This document shows positions 17,004 through 25,351 of a stretch of 64,000 nucleotides of DNA, piece after piece. How positions within the stretch are numbered: the stretch's first letter is position 1; the number at the start of each line of letters is the position of its first letter. This stretch comes from Vibrio ouci (GTDB taxonomy: Bacteria; Pseudomonadota; Gammaproteobacteria; Enterobacterales; Vibrionaceae). The position numbers were made by a program, and so were the translations under genes. Under the pieces are notes generated by a model. The model had not been told where the DNA came from. It made no database searches and was given only the letters and a program-made list of their open reading frames with translations. The stretch is taken from the NCBI RefSeq assembly GCF_004551525.1, contig NZ_SATR01000008.1, forward strand, positions 1 through 64,000. Reading direction: 5' to 3'.

Positions 17004-17867
17004 GTGAGTTTAGAAGTCGATATTATTTCGCGGATTACCGAGCGATTCAGCGCACTACGAGATGCGGAAAAGAAAGTCGCCAAATTGATCATGGACGATA
17101 TAGAAACCGCCGCGAACGCCAGCATTACCGAACTAGCAGAAAGCGCGGAAGTGAGTGAAGCGACCATTACCCGGTTTGCCAAAGCGGTAGGCTGTAAAAA
17201 TGTTCGTGATATGAAAATCAAGCTTGCTCAAACTCTAACAGTTGGTCAGCGTTTTATTCTTGAGCCACCCGATCAAAGCGGTTACCAAGGAATCTATGAA
17301 TCGATCAAACAATCGCTAGATATCAACCGTAATCTGGTTAATGAAGCCGACATTGAAACAGCGGTAGAGTGGCTGCACGGTGCAAGACAGGTTATTTCCA
17401 TCGGTATGGGCGGCGGCTCGACCATTGCTTCACAAGAGATGCAGCATCGTTTATTCCGCCTTGGCTATGCCGTGGTGTCATACAACGACGGTCTAATGTC
17501 GCGTATGGTGGCCTCGACCGCTGACAGTAACGACGTGTTAGTCATGCTTTCTGCGACAGGCTACACACCAACAATTGTTGAAACCGCTGAACTTGCCAAA
17601 GAATATGGCGTAAAAGTGATCGCAATTACACCCAAGGCGACACCGCTATCTGACATCGCGGACTTAACTCTACCGATTGAGCACCAAGAAACTGATTTTA
17701 TCTACAAGCCTTCGGCATCGCGTTACGCTATGTTAGCGCTGGTCGACGTGCTCTCTATGGCACTAGCAGTAAACCACAAACGCCGCTCGCGCGATAAGCT
17801 CCGCCGTCTTAAGTTAGCACTCGACTCCTACCGTGGCGGACTAGATCGCCAGCCGCTTGGTGATTAA
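17004..17867 (+). CDS. RpiR family transcriptional regulator (HTH plus SIS domain)
   Basis: A 287-aa regulator with an N-terminal RpiR HTH (residues 1-77; ITELAESAEVSEATITRFAK) and a sugar-isomerase SIS domain from about 120 (GMGGGSTIASQEM) to 255. The SIS domain of the family senses phosphosugars or sugar acids. GTG 17004 is the start, 110 bases after the deaminase, with which it may be cotranscribed. KDPG is the usual effector of RpiR proteins that control KDG kinase/aldolase genes, so it is the likely signal here. It probably acts at the 15442-15621 region. Confidence 0.9.
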   Translation: MSLEVDIISRITERFSALRDAEKKVAKLIMDDIETAANASITELAESAEVSEATITRFAKAVGCKNVRDMKIKLAQTLTVGQRFILEPPDQSGYQGIYESIKQSLDINRNLVNEADIETAVEWLHGARQVISIGMGGGSTIASQEMQHRLFRLGYAVVSYNDGLMSRMVASTADSNDVLVMLSATGYTPTIVETAELAKEYGVKVIAITPKATPLSDIADLTLPIEHQETDFIYKPSASRYAMLALVDVLSMALAVNHKRRSRDKLRRLKLALDSYRGGLDRQPLGD

Positions 17868-17881
17868 CCCTTGCATACCCA

Positions 17882-17906
17882 AACGCCAACTCTCTCTGTT
17901 GGCGTT
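17882..17906. terminator. terminator after the RpiR gene
   Basis: AACGCCAAC, a 7-base loop and GTTGGCGTT followed by TTCG, 15 bases after the stop. It closes the deaminase-RpiR transcript. Confidence 0.8.
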
Positions 17907-18023
17907 TTCGTATGCCTATCGACCGCTGTAATAAAGAGGAAGTAATCACGACTTAGTTTTTCTCTTTTTCTTTGCCTTATTCGGCGTATATTGAGCCCAT
18001 CACTTCTAAAGCAAAATTCGCCC

Positions 18024-18590
18024 ATGAATGAACTAGAAAAAATGATGTCAGGCCAAGTGTTTGATGGCGCCGCGCAAGAGATTGACTCGATTCGCACTGC
18101 AGCTACTCGCACTCTGCAACAATTCAACACCTGCGTAGATGAAAACCAGAGAGCTGAACTCCAACAACAGCTGTTTGGACAGGTTGGGCAAAGTATTATC
18201 CGACCACCTTTTCATTGTGAGTTTGGCAAAACCATTTCCATTGGCAGCGACACCTTCATTAACATGAATGTCGTTATGCTTGATGGCGCAGCAATCACCA
18301 TTGGTAACAACGTTCTTATCGGACCTAGCGTGCAACTCTATACCGCCTCACACTCGCTTGATCATTTAAGTCGAAGAAAGTGGGAGACCTACTGTCTACC
18401 TATCATCATCGAAGACGATGTTTGGATCGGCGGCAATAGCGTCATCAATCAAGGCGTCACCATTGGGGCTCGCTCTGTCATTGCGGCTAATTCGGTAGTG
18501 AATAGTGATGTCCCGCCAGACTGCCTTTACGGCGGCACGCCAGCGAAGTTGATTCGTACACTCAACGTCGAGGGTGAGCAAAGCAAATAG
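18024..18590 (+). CDS. maltose/galactoside O-acetyltransferase family protein
   Basis: A 188-aa left-handed beta-helix acetyltransferase. MNELEKMMSGQ at the start matches the MAT N-terminus, which is why ATG 18024 is chosen over an upstream TTG. Hexapeptide repeats follow (IGSDTFINMNVVMLDGAAIT; IGNNVLIGPSV), then TASHSLD with the catalytic His near 112 and WIGGNSVINQGVTIG. It transfers acetyl from acetyl-CoA to a sugar hydroxyl in the cytoplasm. The acceptor is unknown. A second family member lies at 56145. Confidence 0.88.
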   Translation: MNELEKMMSGQVFDGAAQEIDSIRTAATRTLQQFNTCVDENQRAELQQQLFGQVGQSIIRPPFHCEFGKTISIGSDTFINMNVVMLDGAAITIGNNVLIGPSVQLYTASHSLDHLSRRKWETYCLPIIIEDDVWIGGNSVINQGVTIGARSVIAANSVVNSDVPPDCLYGGTPAKLIRTLNVEGEQSK

Positions 18591-18605
18591 AGTCGTTCGG
18601 GTAAG

Positions 18606-18629
18606 ATCCACCTGAACAGTCAGGTGGAT
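18606..18629. terminator. hairpin between acetyltransferase and small gene
   Basis: ATCCACCTGA, ACAG, TCAGGTGGAT: a perfect 10-bp stem between two convergent genes. There is no strong T-run on either side. Confidence 0.5.
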
Positions 18630-18642
18630 GATTACGTGGCGC

Positions 18643-18846
18643 TCATAAAGAAGAACTCACAGCGGTCTGCTTATCGTCCTCTTTTACGCTTTGACGAAGA
18701 TCTTGTTCAAACTCGGCTTTTGACCCGTAGCCCAACGTCGACCAAGTGCTTGGGGTTCTTACCCCATACTTGTAGACCATTTCGGCTAACCATTGACGGC
18801 GAGTGGTGGCGACTAAATCTTTAAATATCTGTTTAAGTTTATTCAT
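18643..18846 (-). CDS. small uncharacterised protein, 67 aa
   Basis: A small basic protein rich in Lys and Arg in the first half (MNKLKQIFKDL, TTRRQWLAEM) with an acidic, polar C-terminus. A good ribosome binding site, GGAG six bases ahead of ATG with AGGA also near, supports it as real. No signal peptide, membrane segment or known domain is seen. It converges on the acetyltransferase and diverges from the AraC gene at 19013. Function unknown. Confidence 0.6.
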   Translation of the reverse strand: MNKLKQIFKDLVATTRRQWLAEMVYKYGVRTPSTWSTLGYGSKAEFEQDLRQSVKEDDKQTAVSSSL

Positions 18847-19012
18847 GGTCCTGCTCCAACTGAGTAACTATATTCAGTCTATGGGCAGCGAGAACACGAA
18901 ATTGATACCAACTGCTTATCTAACAGTACTTTTCGTGCATTCAGTCGGCTCAAGCTTACAAATTGATATCATTCCAATAACGATTGCCATGTCAGCAGAG
19001 AGGTTTGATTGA

Positions 19013-19879
19013 ATGAAAGGGCATCTAGAAAAGGTACCTCAGCGAATCGGCGCTTCTTGGCGTTATCGCAAAGTGGTTGAGGAAACCAAGAACTACGGTT
19101 GGCATAGGCACAAAGAATACGAGATCGCGATTCATCGTCACTTTGAAGGTAGGTGTTTCATTGGCCATCATGAAGTGGAAATCTGTCACAACAATATGGT
19201 GTTGGTCGGCCCTAACCTGCCCCATGCGATTTATGCAGATAAAGTCAAACCAGGAGCTCGCTGTGAAACCCATATCATTTGGTTTCGCAAAGAGTGGATC
19301 GATCAACTAATAATAAGTTGCCACGAACTGGAGCCTTTAAAACAGATCCTAAAAGACGCCTCTCAAGGGGTGCTATTTTCCCCACACGTTGCAGAAAACA
19401 TCGTGCAAACGCTTGATGCGAACCATGATCTACCAGCACATCAACAACTGCTCGGCCTGTTCAACGTGCTTGGCTTGCTTATCGACGATAAAGATCGCCG
19501 TATTCTTTCCAATCCGATTAAAATAAGTAATGAGGATGCTGAGACGATCACCCGAGTAGAACGTGCAGAAGCCTACCTTCAGCAATACTATGCGCAAAGC
19601 GTGACAGCCAACGATTTAGCCAAACATCTCTTTATCAGTGAGAGTAGCGTCCGTCGACTGTTTCAAAAGCACTACAATGAGAGCTACAGTCAACGACTCA
19701 AGAAAATTCGCCTCAACGTTGCCTGTGACCTATTAATGAATACTGACCTACCCATCAACCTGATAGTCGAACAAGTTGGCTATGACAATCAATCCAATTT
19801 TAATCGCCAATTTAAAACCTATAAGCGCGTAACACCCAGAGAGTATCGAAACTCAACCAAGCACATTAGAAAACGTTGA
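19013..19879 (+). CDS. AraC family transcriptional regulator (cupin sensor)
   Basis: A 288-aa AraC regulator. The N-terminal half is a cupin-like sensor (WHRHKEYEIAIHRHFEG near 26-42; VGPNLPHAIY near 63-72), and the C-terminal 100 residues hold two HTHs (VTANDLAKHLFISESSVRRL and LIVEQVGYDNQSNFNRQFK) ending RVTPREYR. It stands between the small divergent gene at 18643 and the PEBP gene. The target is not clear, and the sensor suggests a sugar or similar small ligand. Confidence 0.88.
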   Translation: MKGHLEKVPQRIGASWRYRKVVEETKNYGWHRHKEYEIAIHRHFEGRCFIGHHEVEICHNNMVLVGPNLPHAIYADKVKPGARCETHIIWFRKEWIDQLIISCHELEPLKQILKDASQGVLFSPHVAENIVQTLDANHDLPAHQQLLGLFNVLGLLIDDKDRRILSNPIKISNEDAETITRVERAEAYLQQYYAQSVTANDLAKHLFISESSVRRLFQKHYNESYSQRLKKIRLNVACDLLMNTDLPINLIVEQVGYDNQSNFNRQFKTYKRVTPREYRNSTKHIRKR

Positions 19880-20042
19880 GTACGATTAAATAGCAACTTT
19901 GCGACCAAGCTGACTCCCCTTTACAATAAATCAAAAAGTATCAAACATTAGCAATTATCAACACACCGTGATACTTAATGTGTCACCCGTACTTGGCAAG
20001 AGGCGTAAACTGATTTCGAACTTAAGAAAAAGGATCACCACC

Positions 20043-20576
20043 ATGCAAGTAATCACTAAATCAGTATTAGCACTTAGCTTATTAGCCGTTGGCTCTGCAC
20101 ATGCATTTGAACTTACCAGTAACGATATTCAAGAAGGCCATCCTATGGCTAAGACATTTGAATACAATAGCTGGGGTTGTGATGGTGGCAACCAGTCACC
20201 ACAACTGATGTGGAAAGATGCGCCTGCAGGGACTAAGAGTTTTGCCATCACAGCTTATGACCCTGATGCGCCAACTGGCAGCGGCTTCTGGCACTGGGTC
20301 GCATTCAATATTCCCGCAAGCGTAAATGAGCTACCACGTAGTGTGAACATTGAAAAGCTAGGTGGAATTGAGTCACGTATTGACTACGGCAGCGTTGGCT
20401 TTGGTGGCGCTTGTCCTCCTGAAGCCGATGGTATGCACCGTTACCAATTTACTGTGTGGGCCTTACCGACTGACAAACTCGACCTCAATGAAGATACGCC
20501 AGCTGCGGTAGTAGGCTTTACATTGAACAGCATGGCACTAGACAGAGCCAAACTAACCACTACGTATACTCGTTAA
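20043..20576 (+). CDS. periplasmic YbhB/YbcL family PEBP-like protein
   Basis: A 177-aa exported protein of the phosphatidylethanolamine-binding/Raf-kinase-inhibitor-like family. ATG 20043 follows AAGGA and opens a signal peptide ending VGSAHAF. Mature signatures are SPQLMWKDAPAGTKSFAIT, YDPDAPTGSGFWHWV (ligand pocket) and FGGACPPEADGMHRYQFTVW. Molecular role in bacteria is not established; E. coli YbcL is the best studied relative. A downstream AraC gene starts 22 bases after its stop and may be in the same operon. Confidence 0.88.
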   Translation: MQVITKSVLALSLLAVGSAHAFELTSNDIQEGHPMAKTFEYNSWGCDGGNQSPQLMWKDAPAGTKSFAITAYDPDAPTGSGFWHWVAFNIPASVNELPRSVNIEKLGGIESRIDYGSVGFGGACPPEADGMHRYQFTVWALPTDKLDLNEDTPAAVVGFTLNSMALDRAKLTTTYTR

Positions 20577-20598
20577 ATTGAATCAGCAAGGGGAAATG

Positions 20599-21381
20599 AT
20601 GAACTATCCATATCAGGTGACGATATTTCGTGCCGAGCAACTGCAAAAGCTCAGAAACGTGAGGATTCATTCCCCGAGTATTATTCAGATCATTACTGGC
20701 AGCAAACGTCTTTTTTGGAAAGATTCAGCATTGGATCTTTCCCAATCAGAGCTGTTACTTTGCGAAGCTTCAGCATCATTAAGCTTCGAAAATCTGCCAC
20801 AAAAAGGACGCTTTCTTTCCCGCGTATACAGCTTTCATTACTCACCAAGTGATTCAATGCTTGAGTTAAGTAGAAATAATGAGGGTGGAGAGCTAAGTCC
20901 ACTGCTGGCCAGCGATAAAGCAATGCAAGATACGCTTAATGCGCTGTTCTCATTTGACCAACAAAGCATGAGCAAAGAGACGCAATCCTACTGGGTACAA
21001 GGCCTCTATCAACAGTTAGCCGAGCGCGGGGTATTGCATCACCTTTTTGCCAATACAAATGCAACCTTCAGCCAAAAAATCAGCCATTATCTCGCCTACT
21101 CACCTGGCGAAGAGCACCCACTAGAGAAGGTAGCCGAGCGTTTTGCCATGAGCCGAGCCACGCTGATAAGAAGGCTCAAACAAGAAGGGACTCAATACCG
21201 GGAAGTATTAGCAGAAGTACGTTTAAATCACGCCTTGTACTTGATGCAAAATGGCCACACTAATGTCGCACTGTTATCGCAACTGTGTGGCTATCAGTCT
21301 GAAGGGCGTTTTAGTCAGCGCTTTAAGGGTAAATTTGGCCTGACCCCAAGTGATTACATTAAAACAGTCACGAACGATTAA
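20599..21381 (+). CDS. AraC family transcriptional regulator
   Basis: A 260-aa regulator whose C-terminal part has the two AraC helices (PLEKVAERFAMSRATLIRRL and VALLSQLCGYQSEGRFSQRF) and the closing GLTPSDYIK. The N-terminal half lacks a recognisable cupin pattern and resembles the GadX/VirF-like group. ATG 20599 has AAGGGGAA at proper distance; the ATG just before it is too close and an upstream TTG is not needed. It follows the PEBP gene by 22 bases on the same strand. Confidence 0.85.
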   Translation: MNYPYQVTIFRAEQLQKLRNVRIHSPSIIQIITGSKRLFWKDSALDLSQSELLLCEASASLSFENLPQKGRFLSRVYSFHYSPSDSMLELSRNNEGGELSPLLASDKAMQDTLNALFSFDQQSMSKETQSYWVQGLYQQLAERGVLHHLFANTNATFSQKISHYLAYSPGEEHPLEKVAERFAMSRATLIRRLKQEGTQYREVLAEVRLNHALYLMQNGHTNVALLSQLCGYQSEGRFSQRFKGKFGLTPSDYIKTVTND

Positions 21382-21421
21382 AGTAGCGTTTCAGTTCTCC
21401 GGTGACCTGAACTGTTAAAAT

Positions 21422-21450
21422 AAAAGCCACCTAATTCATAGGCGGCTTTT
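21422..21450. terminator. bidirectional terminator
   Basis: AAAAGCCACCTA and TAGGCGGCTTTT pair with one mismatch around ATTCA, between the convergent AraC and ABC permease genes. Confidence 0.8.
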
Positions 21451-21473
21451 CATATCTAACTGAGTAGTAAACC

Positions 21474-22301
21474 TTAGTCAGCGTATTTAGCAAACCTTAA
21501 GCTAACCACTAAACCTACTGCGCCCAGTAATGCGTAAACCAGCAGATTCACCATCCCCATATTGGCAAACGCACTCAGCGGGTTCTCTGCTGTCAGTAAC
21601 TCGAACGGTAAGATAGAAATCGCTTGAATAAAATGGCCTACACCATGTGCGCCTAGCAGCGACTTAGACACTAATTGAATCACAAATAAGGCAACGACCA
21701 TCACCAGTAACGGCGAGTTCACCTTCTGCGATATCGCGAGCGATACCGTCGCCATTGGGATCAGCGCTAGGCCAATCAACCACATACGCCCAACAAACTC
21801 TAGCCAGTTAGTGAGCACATACAATACTGACTCTCCCGTAGCGAATAGCGGAAACTTATCACCGACAACCGAGTTAATCACCCACATTAGAAAGTCAGCA
21901 CTGAGCACCAAAATTGAGCAGATCACCGGAATCGCCAACAAACCAAAACACAGCTTAACCAGATGAATCTGAATATCACTCACTGGCATACTGCGCCAAA
22001 ACATCAAACTGCCTTCTTGGCGCTCTTTACGCAAAGTCTTCGGGAAGTAGAGTCCCGTCAGAATCAAAGACAGAATTCCGGCGAAGCCAAACACCAACTG
22101 ACTCAGCTGCTTGCCAAGTTCAAAGTTCGACTCAAAGCCATCGCTGTAGGTCAGCTCGTAAGTCACATTACTTTGAATCGACGTATTCATGATGATACTA
22201 AACAGAAACACCACACCGCAGATAAGCAGCGCCAGTGGCACGCGGGTGACCATCTTATGCTCTAACCACTCTTTCTCTAACATGTAGATATTGGCATTCA
22301 T
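21474..22301 (-). CDS. ABC-2 type transporter permease
   Basis: A 275-aa protein with six hydrophobic spans and no signal peptide, of the YtrC/ABC-2 permease kind. Large loop near 30-55 and the spans at 60-80, 110-135, 165-185, 195-215 and 245-265 are visible. Its start touches the end of the ATPase gene (single-base overlap), so they form one unit with the GntR gene. The cargo is unknown; such YtrA-linked exporters often respond to cell-envelope stress or peptides. Confidence 0.85.
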   Translation of the reverse strand: MNANIYMLEKEWLEHKMVTRVPLALLICGVVFLFSIIMNTSIQSNVTYELTYSDGFESNFELGKQLSQLVFGFAGILSLILTGLYFPKTLRKERQEGSLMFWRSMPVSDIQIHLVKLCFGLLAIPVICSILVLSADFLMWVINSVVGDKFPLFATGESVLYVLTNWLEFVGRMWLIGLALIPMATVSLAISQKVNSPLLVMVVALFVIQLVSKSLLGAHGVGHFIQAISILPFELLTAENPLSAFANMGMVNLLVYALLGAVGLVVSLRFAKYAD

Positions 22302-23170
22302 TACGCTGCTCCTTTTTGTAACGCTAAGAACAGATCAGCAAGTTTTACATTGTAAATTCGCTCGACGTCATCTAGCTGTTGCGCTTGTTCTGCACGCAAT
22401 AACCAACGCGTGCTGCCCAGTGCTTTTTCGCTGGATAGCGGGTTGAGATGTTGGATTTTTTCTGCTTCTGAGTCGTTGGTTTCGACAATGACAAATTCAT
22501 TTTCAATGTCACTCATCGCGGACTGCAATACCGCTTTACCTTGCTTCAAGATAAGCACATCAGTCAGCAGGTGTTCAATTTCAGCCACTTCGTGGCTGGC
22601 AATAATCAATGCTCGCTCGCCATCGTGGAACCACTCAAGCAAATGACGATAAAACGTGTCGCGATAGACCAAATCTAGACCCAGAGTAGGCTCATCTAAA
22701 ATCAGTACCTTGGTGTCTGTTGAAATCACCAAAGCCAAATGAAGCTGCACCTTCATCCCTTTCGATAAAGACTTAATTTTGCTGTTTAGTTTGATATTGG
22801 TTTTCTCAAGCACACGGTATGCTTTCTCAATATCAAAGCTTGGGTGTACTCCGGCGGTATAACGTAGCAGCTGATTGACCTTCATCCAGTCAGGCAACAC
22901 GTTTACATCCGAAATATAAGAGAGGTGCGCCATCACTTTGGCTCTTTCACTCACTGGCTCCATACCGAGCACTTGAATATCACCTTGATAATCATGGGCG
23001 CCCAACAAACTTTTAATTAGGGTGGATTTACCCGCACCATTGTGACCAAGTAAACCAAGCACCTGGCCTGCTTTTAGTTCTAGGTTAATGTTTTTTAGTG
23101 CCTCACCCTGCCCTTTCGCTTGGCCAGAGTACTGCTTTGACACTTGAGTCGCTTTAACTAATACACTCAT
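22301..23170 (-). CDS. ABC transporter ATP-binding protein
   Basis: A 289-aa ATPase. Walker A is GHNGAGKST (about 42-50), the signature is LSKGMKVQLHLA (about 134-145, with M for the usual QQ/Q pattern as in YtrB-type proteins), and Walker B is VLILDEPTLGLD. The His switch is in IIASHEV. The C-terminal 70 residues form an extra regulatory segment. It overlaps the GntR gene by 4 bases and the permease gene by one, making a three-gene operon. Confidence 0.92.
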   Translation of the reverse strand: MSVLVKATQVSKQYSGQAKGQGEALKNINLELKAGQVLGLLGHNGAGKSTLIKSLLGAHDYQGDIQVLGMEPVSERAKVMAHLSYISDVNVLPDWMKVNQLLRYTAGVHPSFDIEKAYRVLEKTNIKLNSKIKSLSKGMKVQLHLALVISTDTKVLILDEPTLGLDLVYRDTFYRHLLEWFHDGERALIIASHEVAEIEHLLTDVLILKQGKAVLQSAMSDIENEFVIVETNDSEAEKIQHLNPLSSEKALGSTRWLLRAEQAQQLDDVERIYNVKLADLFLALQKGAA

Positions 23171-23538
23171 GATTTGTCCTCAGCATGCTGTTTAAGCTGA
23201 TTAATAAATTCGTCTAGTGGAATATCTAACTGCTTCAGTTTGCTCGCAATGGAAGGGATTTGCTGTTCAATAAAATCTTGTCGTTGATTACTCTTAAGTT
23301 GGCCTATGGCACCATCAGCAACAAACATTCCTTGCCCACGTTTTTTCTCGACTAAGCCTTCATCAACCAGTAACTGATAACCTTTCATCACCGTTAGATG
23401 ATTAATTTTCAGATCGGCAGCCACACTTCTCACTGACGGAAGCGCTTCACCTTCACACCAAATTCCTTGCAAAATCTGCTCTGTTATTCGGTCTGCTAAT
23501 TGGCGAAAGATAGGCTGGTTGTCATTCCATTCCGTCAT
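23167..23538 (-). CDS. GntR family regulator, YtrA subfamily
   Basis: A 123-aa regulator: winged HTH (residues 10-75; LPSVRSVAADLKINHLTVMK) with the short helical tail of the YtrA group. ATG 23538 has GAGGG upstream. The perfect 13-bp inverted repeat at 23561-23590 just ahead overlaps a possible promoter (TTGCTT, 16 bases, TATAAC), so autorepression and control of the ABC exporter are likely. Confidence 0.9.
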   Translation of the reverse strand: MTEWNDNQPIFRQLADRITEQILQGIWCEGEALPSVRSVAADLKINHLTVMKGYQLLVDEGLVEKKRGQGMFVADGAIGQLKSNQRQDFIEQQIPSIASKLKQLDIPLDEFINQLKQHAEDKS

Positions 23539-23560
23539 GGTATCGCCCTCATCGGTTCGC

Positions 23561-23590
23561 TTTAGTGTTATACATGGGTATAACACTAAA
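23561..23590. promoter_or_regulatory. YtrA-type operator, perfect 13-bp inverted repeat
   Basis: TTTAGTGTTATAC, four bases, then GTATAACACTAAA, 23 bases ahead of the YtrA-like start. It covers the presumed -10 region, so binding would shut the operon. Confidence 0.85.
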
Positions 23591-23654
23591 GCAATTAGAA
23601 GATATTGCAACCAGAAATATCAGACAACGAATGTATAAAGTGCCACATACAACA

Positions 23655-23678
23655 AAGCTCCCTAAGGTTAGGGAGCTT
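23655..23678. terminator. hairpin between GntR and AhpD-like genes
   Basis: AAGCTCCCTAA, GG, TTAGGGAGCTT: an 11-bp stem after the AhpD-like gene on the minus strand; the following A/T sequence on that strand (TTGTTGTATG) is only weakly T-rich. Confidence 0.6.
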
Positions 23679-23723
23679 CGGAAATATTGAGGTTACTAGC
23701 TAAAAATAACTAGGACTTGGAAA

Positions 23724-24275
23724 CTACTTACCATCCCAAGCAAAAGGTTGGAACATTGGGTCAAGTGGCGTCTTAGCAACATGGTTTACATAGTTACTGA
23801 TCACTTTCTGTGACAGGCCAAGAATCACTTCTAACACTTGCTGCTGCGCATATCCGGCTGCATAAAACGCTTCTAGGTCAGCCTGAGTCACATTGCCTCG
23901 GCTGCGAACCATACTCAGAGTGAAATCATGCAGAGCTTGAAGTTTCTCTGTCGGTAATGCAGAGCCGTTGCGCAGCGCTTCAGTAATCGCTCCATCTACT
24001 TTCATTGAGTTAGCAATCAAGGTATGTGCAGGAACGCAGTAACGACATTCATGCTCAACGTTGATGGTTTGCCAAACTACAGTCAGCTCTTCGGCATCAA
24101 ATGAGCTGTTTACAAAATGCGTGTGAAGTTGGTTGTAAGCTTTAAGCGTTTCAGGTGCCTCAGCAAGTGTTGCTAATAGGTTTGGTACTGCTCCCATGCT
24201 TTGTTGAGCTCCTTGTAGGATCGCTTGAGCTGCTTGTGGCGCTGATTCAATCGTATGACGTTTAAACTCGTTCAT
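23724..24275 (-). CDS. carboxymuconolactone decarboxylase/AhpD-like protein
   Basis: A 183-aa protein of the peroxidase-linked AhpD group. VEHECRYCVPAHT holds the CxxC and downstream His of the redox site (near 82-94). ATG 24275 is chosen; the longer frame up to 24350 runs into an operator. It diverges from a TetR gene and its promoter region contains two TetR-type palindromes. Likely role: small oxidoreductase induced by a reactive compound. The substrate is unknown. Confidence 0.85.
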   Translation of the reverse strand: MNEFKRHTIESAPQAAQAILQGAQQSMGAVPNLLATLAEAPETLKAYNQLHTHFVNSSFDAEELTVVWQTINVEHECRYCVPAHTLIANSMKVDGAITEALRNGSALPTEKLQALHDFTLSMVRSRGNVTQADLEAFYAAGYAQQQVLEVILGLSQKVISNYVNHVAKTPLDPMFQPFAWDGK

Positions 24276-24349
24276 TGTTATTTTCCTTTCAGTCTGATCT
24301 TGATTACTTGCTAGGTCATCTCCTAGCGAATGAACATACGATAGATCCA

Positions 24350-24367
24350 CTTGAACGATCGTTCAAG
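24350..24367. promoter_or_regulatory. TetR operator 1
   Basis: CTTGAACGATCGTTCAAG is a perfect 18-bp palindrome in the divergent region between the AhpD-like gene and the TetR gene. Confidence 0.85.
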
Positions 24368-24374
24368 TGTTAAT

Positions 24375-24390
24375 TTGAACGACTGTTCAA
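24375..24390. promoter_or_regulatory. TetR operator 2
   Basis: TTGAACGACTGTTCAA, a near-perfect copy of the same TTGAAC-n4-GTTCAA site, 8 bases after operator 1. Confidence 0.8.
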
Positions 24391-24516
24391 TTTAACTTAA
24401 GAGTTTTAAGTTAACGTTTTGAAATATATTGTTTTTGTTTAACTGATATTTTTTCACCATCAATAAAGGTTGTGTTCGATTTGCCAGCTTTACCCTACAA
24501 AGTAAAAAACCTATAA

Positions 24517-24532
24517 TTGAACTAACGTTCAA
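24517..24532. promoter_or_regulatory. TetR operator 3, next to the tetR start
   Basis: TTGAACTAACGTTCAA sits 23 bases ahead of the TetR start, giving autorepression. Confidence 0.8.
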
Positions 24533-24554
24533 AATGAGATTTTAAGAGAAGAGC

Positions 24555-25139
24555 ATGGGTAAAGCCGCCAAATTCGATCGTGACCAAGTGATCAACCAAG
24601 CCACAGACCTTTATTGGCAGAAAGGCTTCCACGCTACCTCTATGCGAAATCTACAAGATGTCATCGACATGCGACCTGGCAGTATCTATGCGGCGTTTGG
24701 TAGTAAAGATGGACTGTTTAAAGAGGCATTGAACAACTATACCCAGATGGGCATTGCGCATTTAAACCGTTGCTTAGAGGAAGCCTCCTCTCCTTTGGAA
24801 GGGCTAAAAGTGTTCGTAAAACACATTGTCATCAGTACCAAACATGGTGCTCCGAATGGCATGTGTATGCTGGCTAAAACAATTAGTGAATTGACCGATG
24901 AGTATCAAGAGTTGCTTGAAGAGGCTCAGGCTTGTTTTAAGAAGATGGAGTGCACTTTTGCCGATGTCATTACGCAAGCCCAGCAGTGCAATGAAATCTC
25001 TGCAGAAAAAGACCCGATAAAACTCGCTCGACACCTGCAAGTTCAAGTAGCTGGGCTGCGCACCTATGCCAAGGCCTGCGACGACGATAAGTTGTTAGAA
25101 GAAATGATCGACGATATCTTTACTCATCACCCTTTTTGA
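24555..25139 (+). CDS. TetR family repressor
   Basis: A 194-aa regulator. The TetR HTH (residues 8-55: DRDQVINQATDLYWQKGF, TSMRNLQDVIDMRPGSIYAA) is typical, and the C-terminal ligand domain carries several Cys (CMLAKTISE, ACFKKMEC, QCNEISAEK), which could sense thiol-reactive compounds. Three TTGAAC-n4-GTTCAA sites flank it, so it controls itself and the divergent AhpD-like gene. Confidence 0.92.
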   Translation: MGKAAKFDRDQVINQATDLYWQKGFHATSMRNLQDVIDMRPGSIYAAFGSKDGLFKEALNNYTQMGIAHLNRCLEEASSPLEGLKVFVKHIVISTKHGAPNGMCMLAKTISELTDEYQELLEEAQACFKKMECTFADVITQAQQCNEISAEKDPIKLARHLQVQVAGLRTYAKACDDDKLLEEMIDDIFTHHPF

Positions 25140-25351
25140 GCTTTTTCCCATTGAAATCAACGCTGCTCTTTACAGTTAACCACCAAATGACGCTCTCTCC
25201 AAATCAATGGTGATGTTACTAAATTAACTCACCATTCTCTCAAACGTTATTTCTTTTTGACTCAGATTAATAAAAGGTTAACTAGAACTAGATCACACTT
25301 TTGAACCCCGTAGAATACGTGCTCATTCCTAATTTGAGTAAGAGAACAGCA

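Noticed and set aside
18048..18335. 95-aa minus-strand frame inside the acetyltransferase gene
   Set aside because: Entirely antisense to conserved hexapeptide repeats with no start signal.
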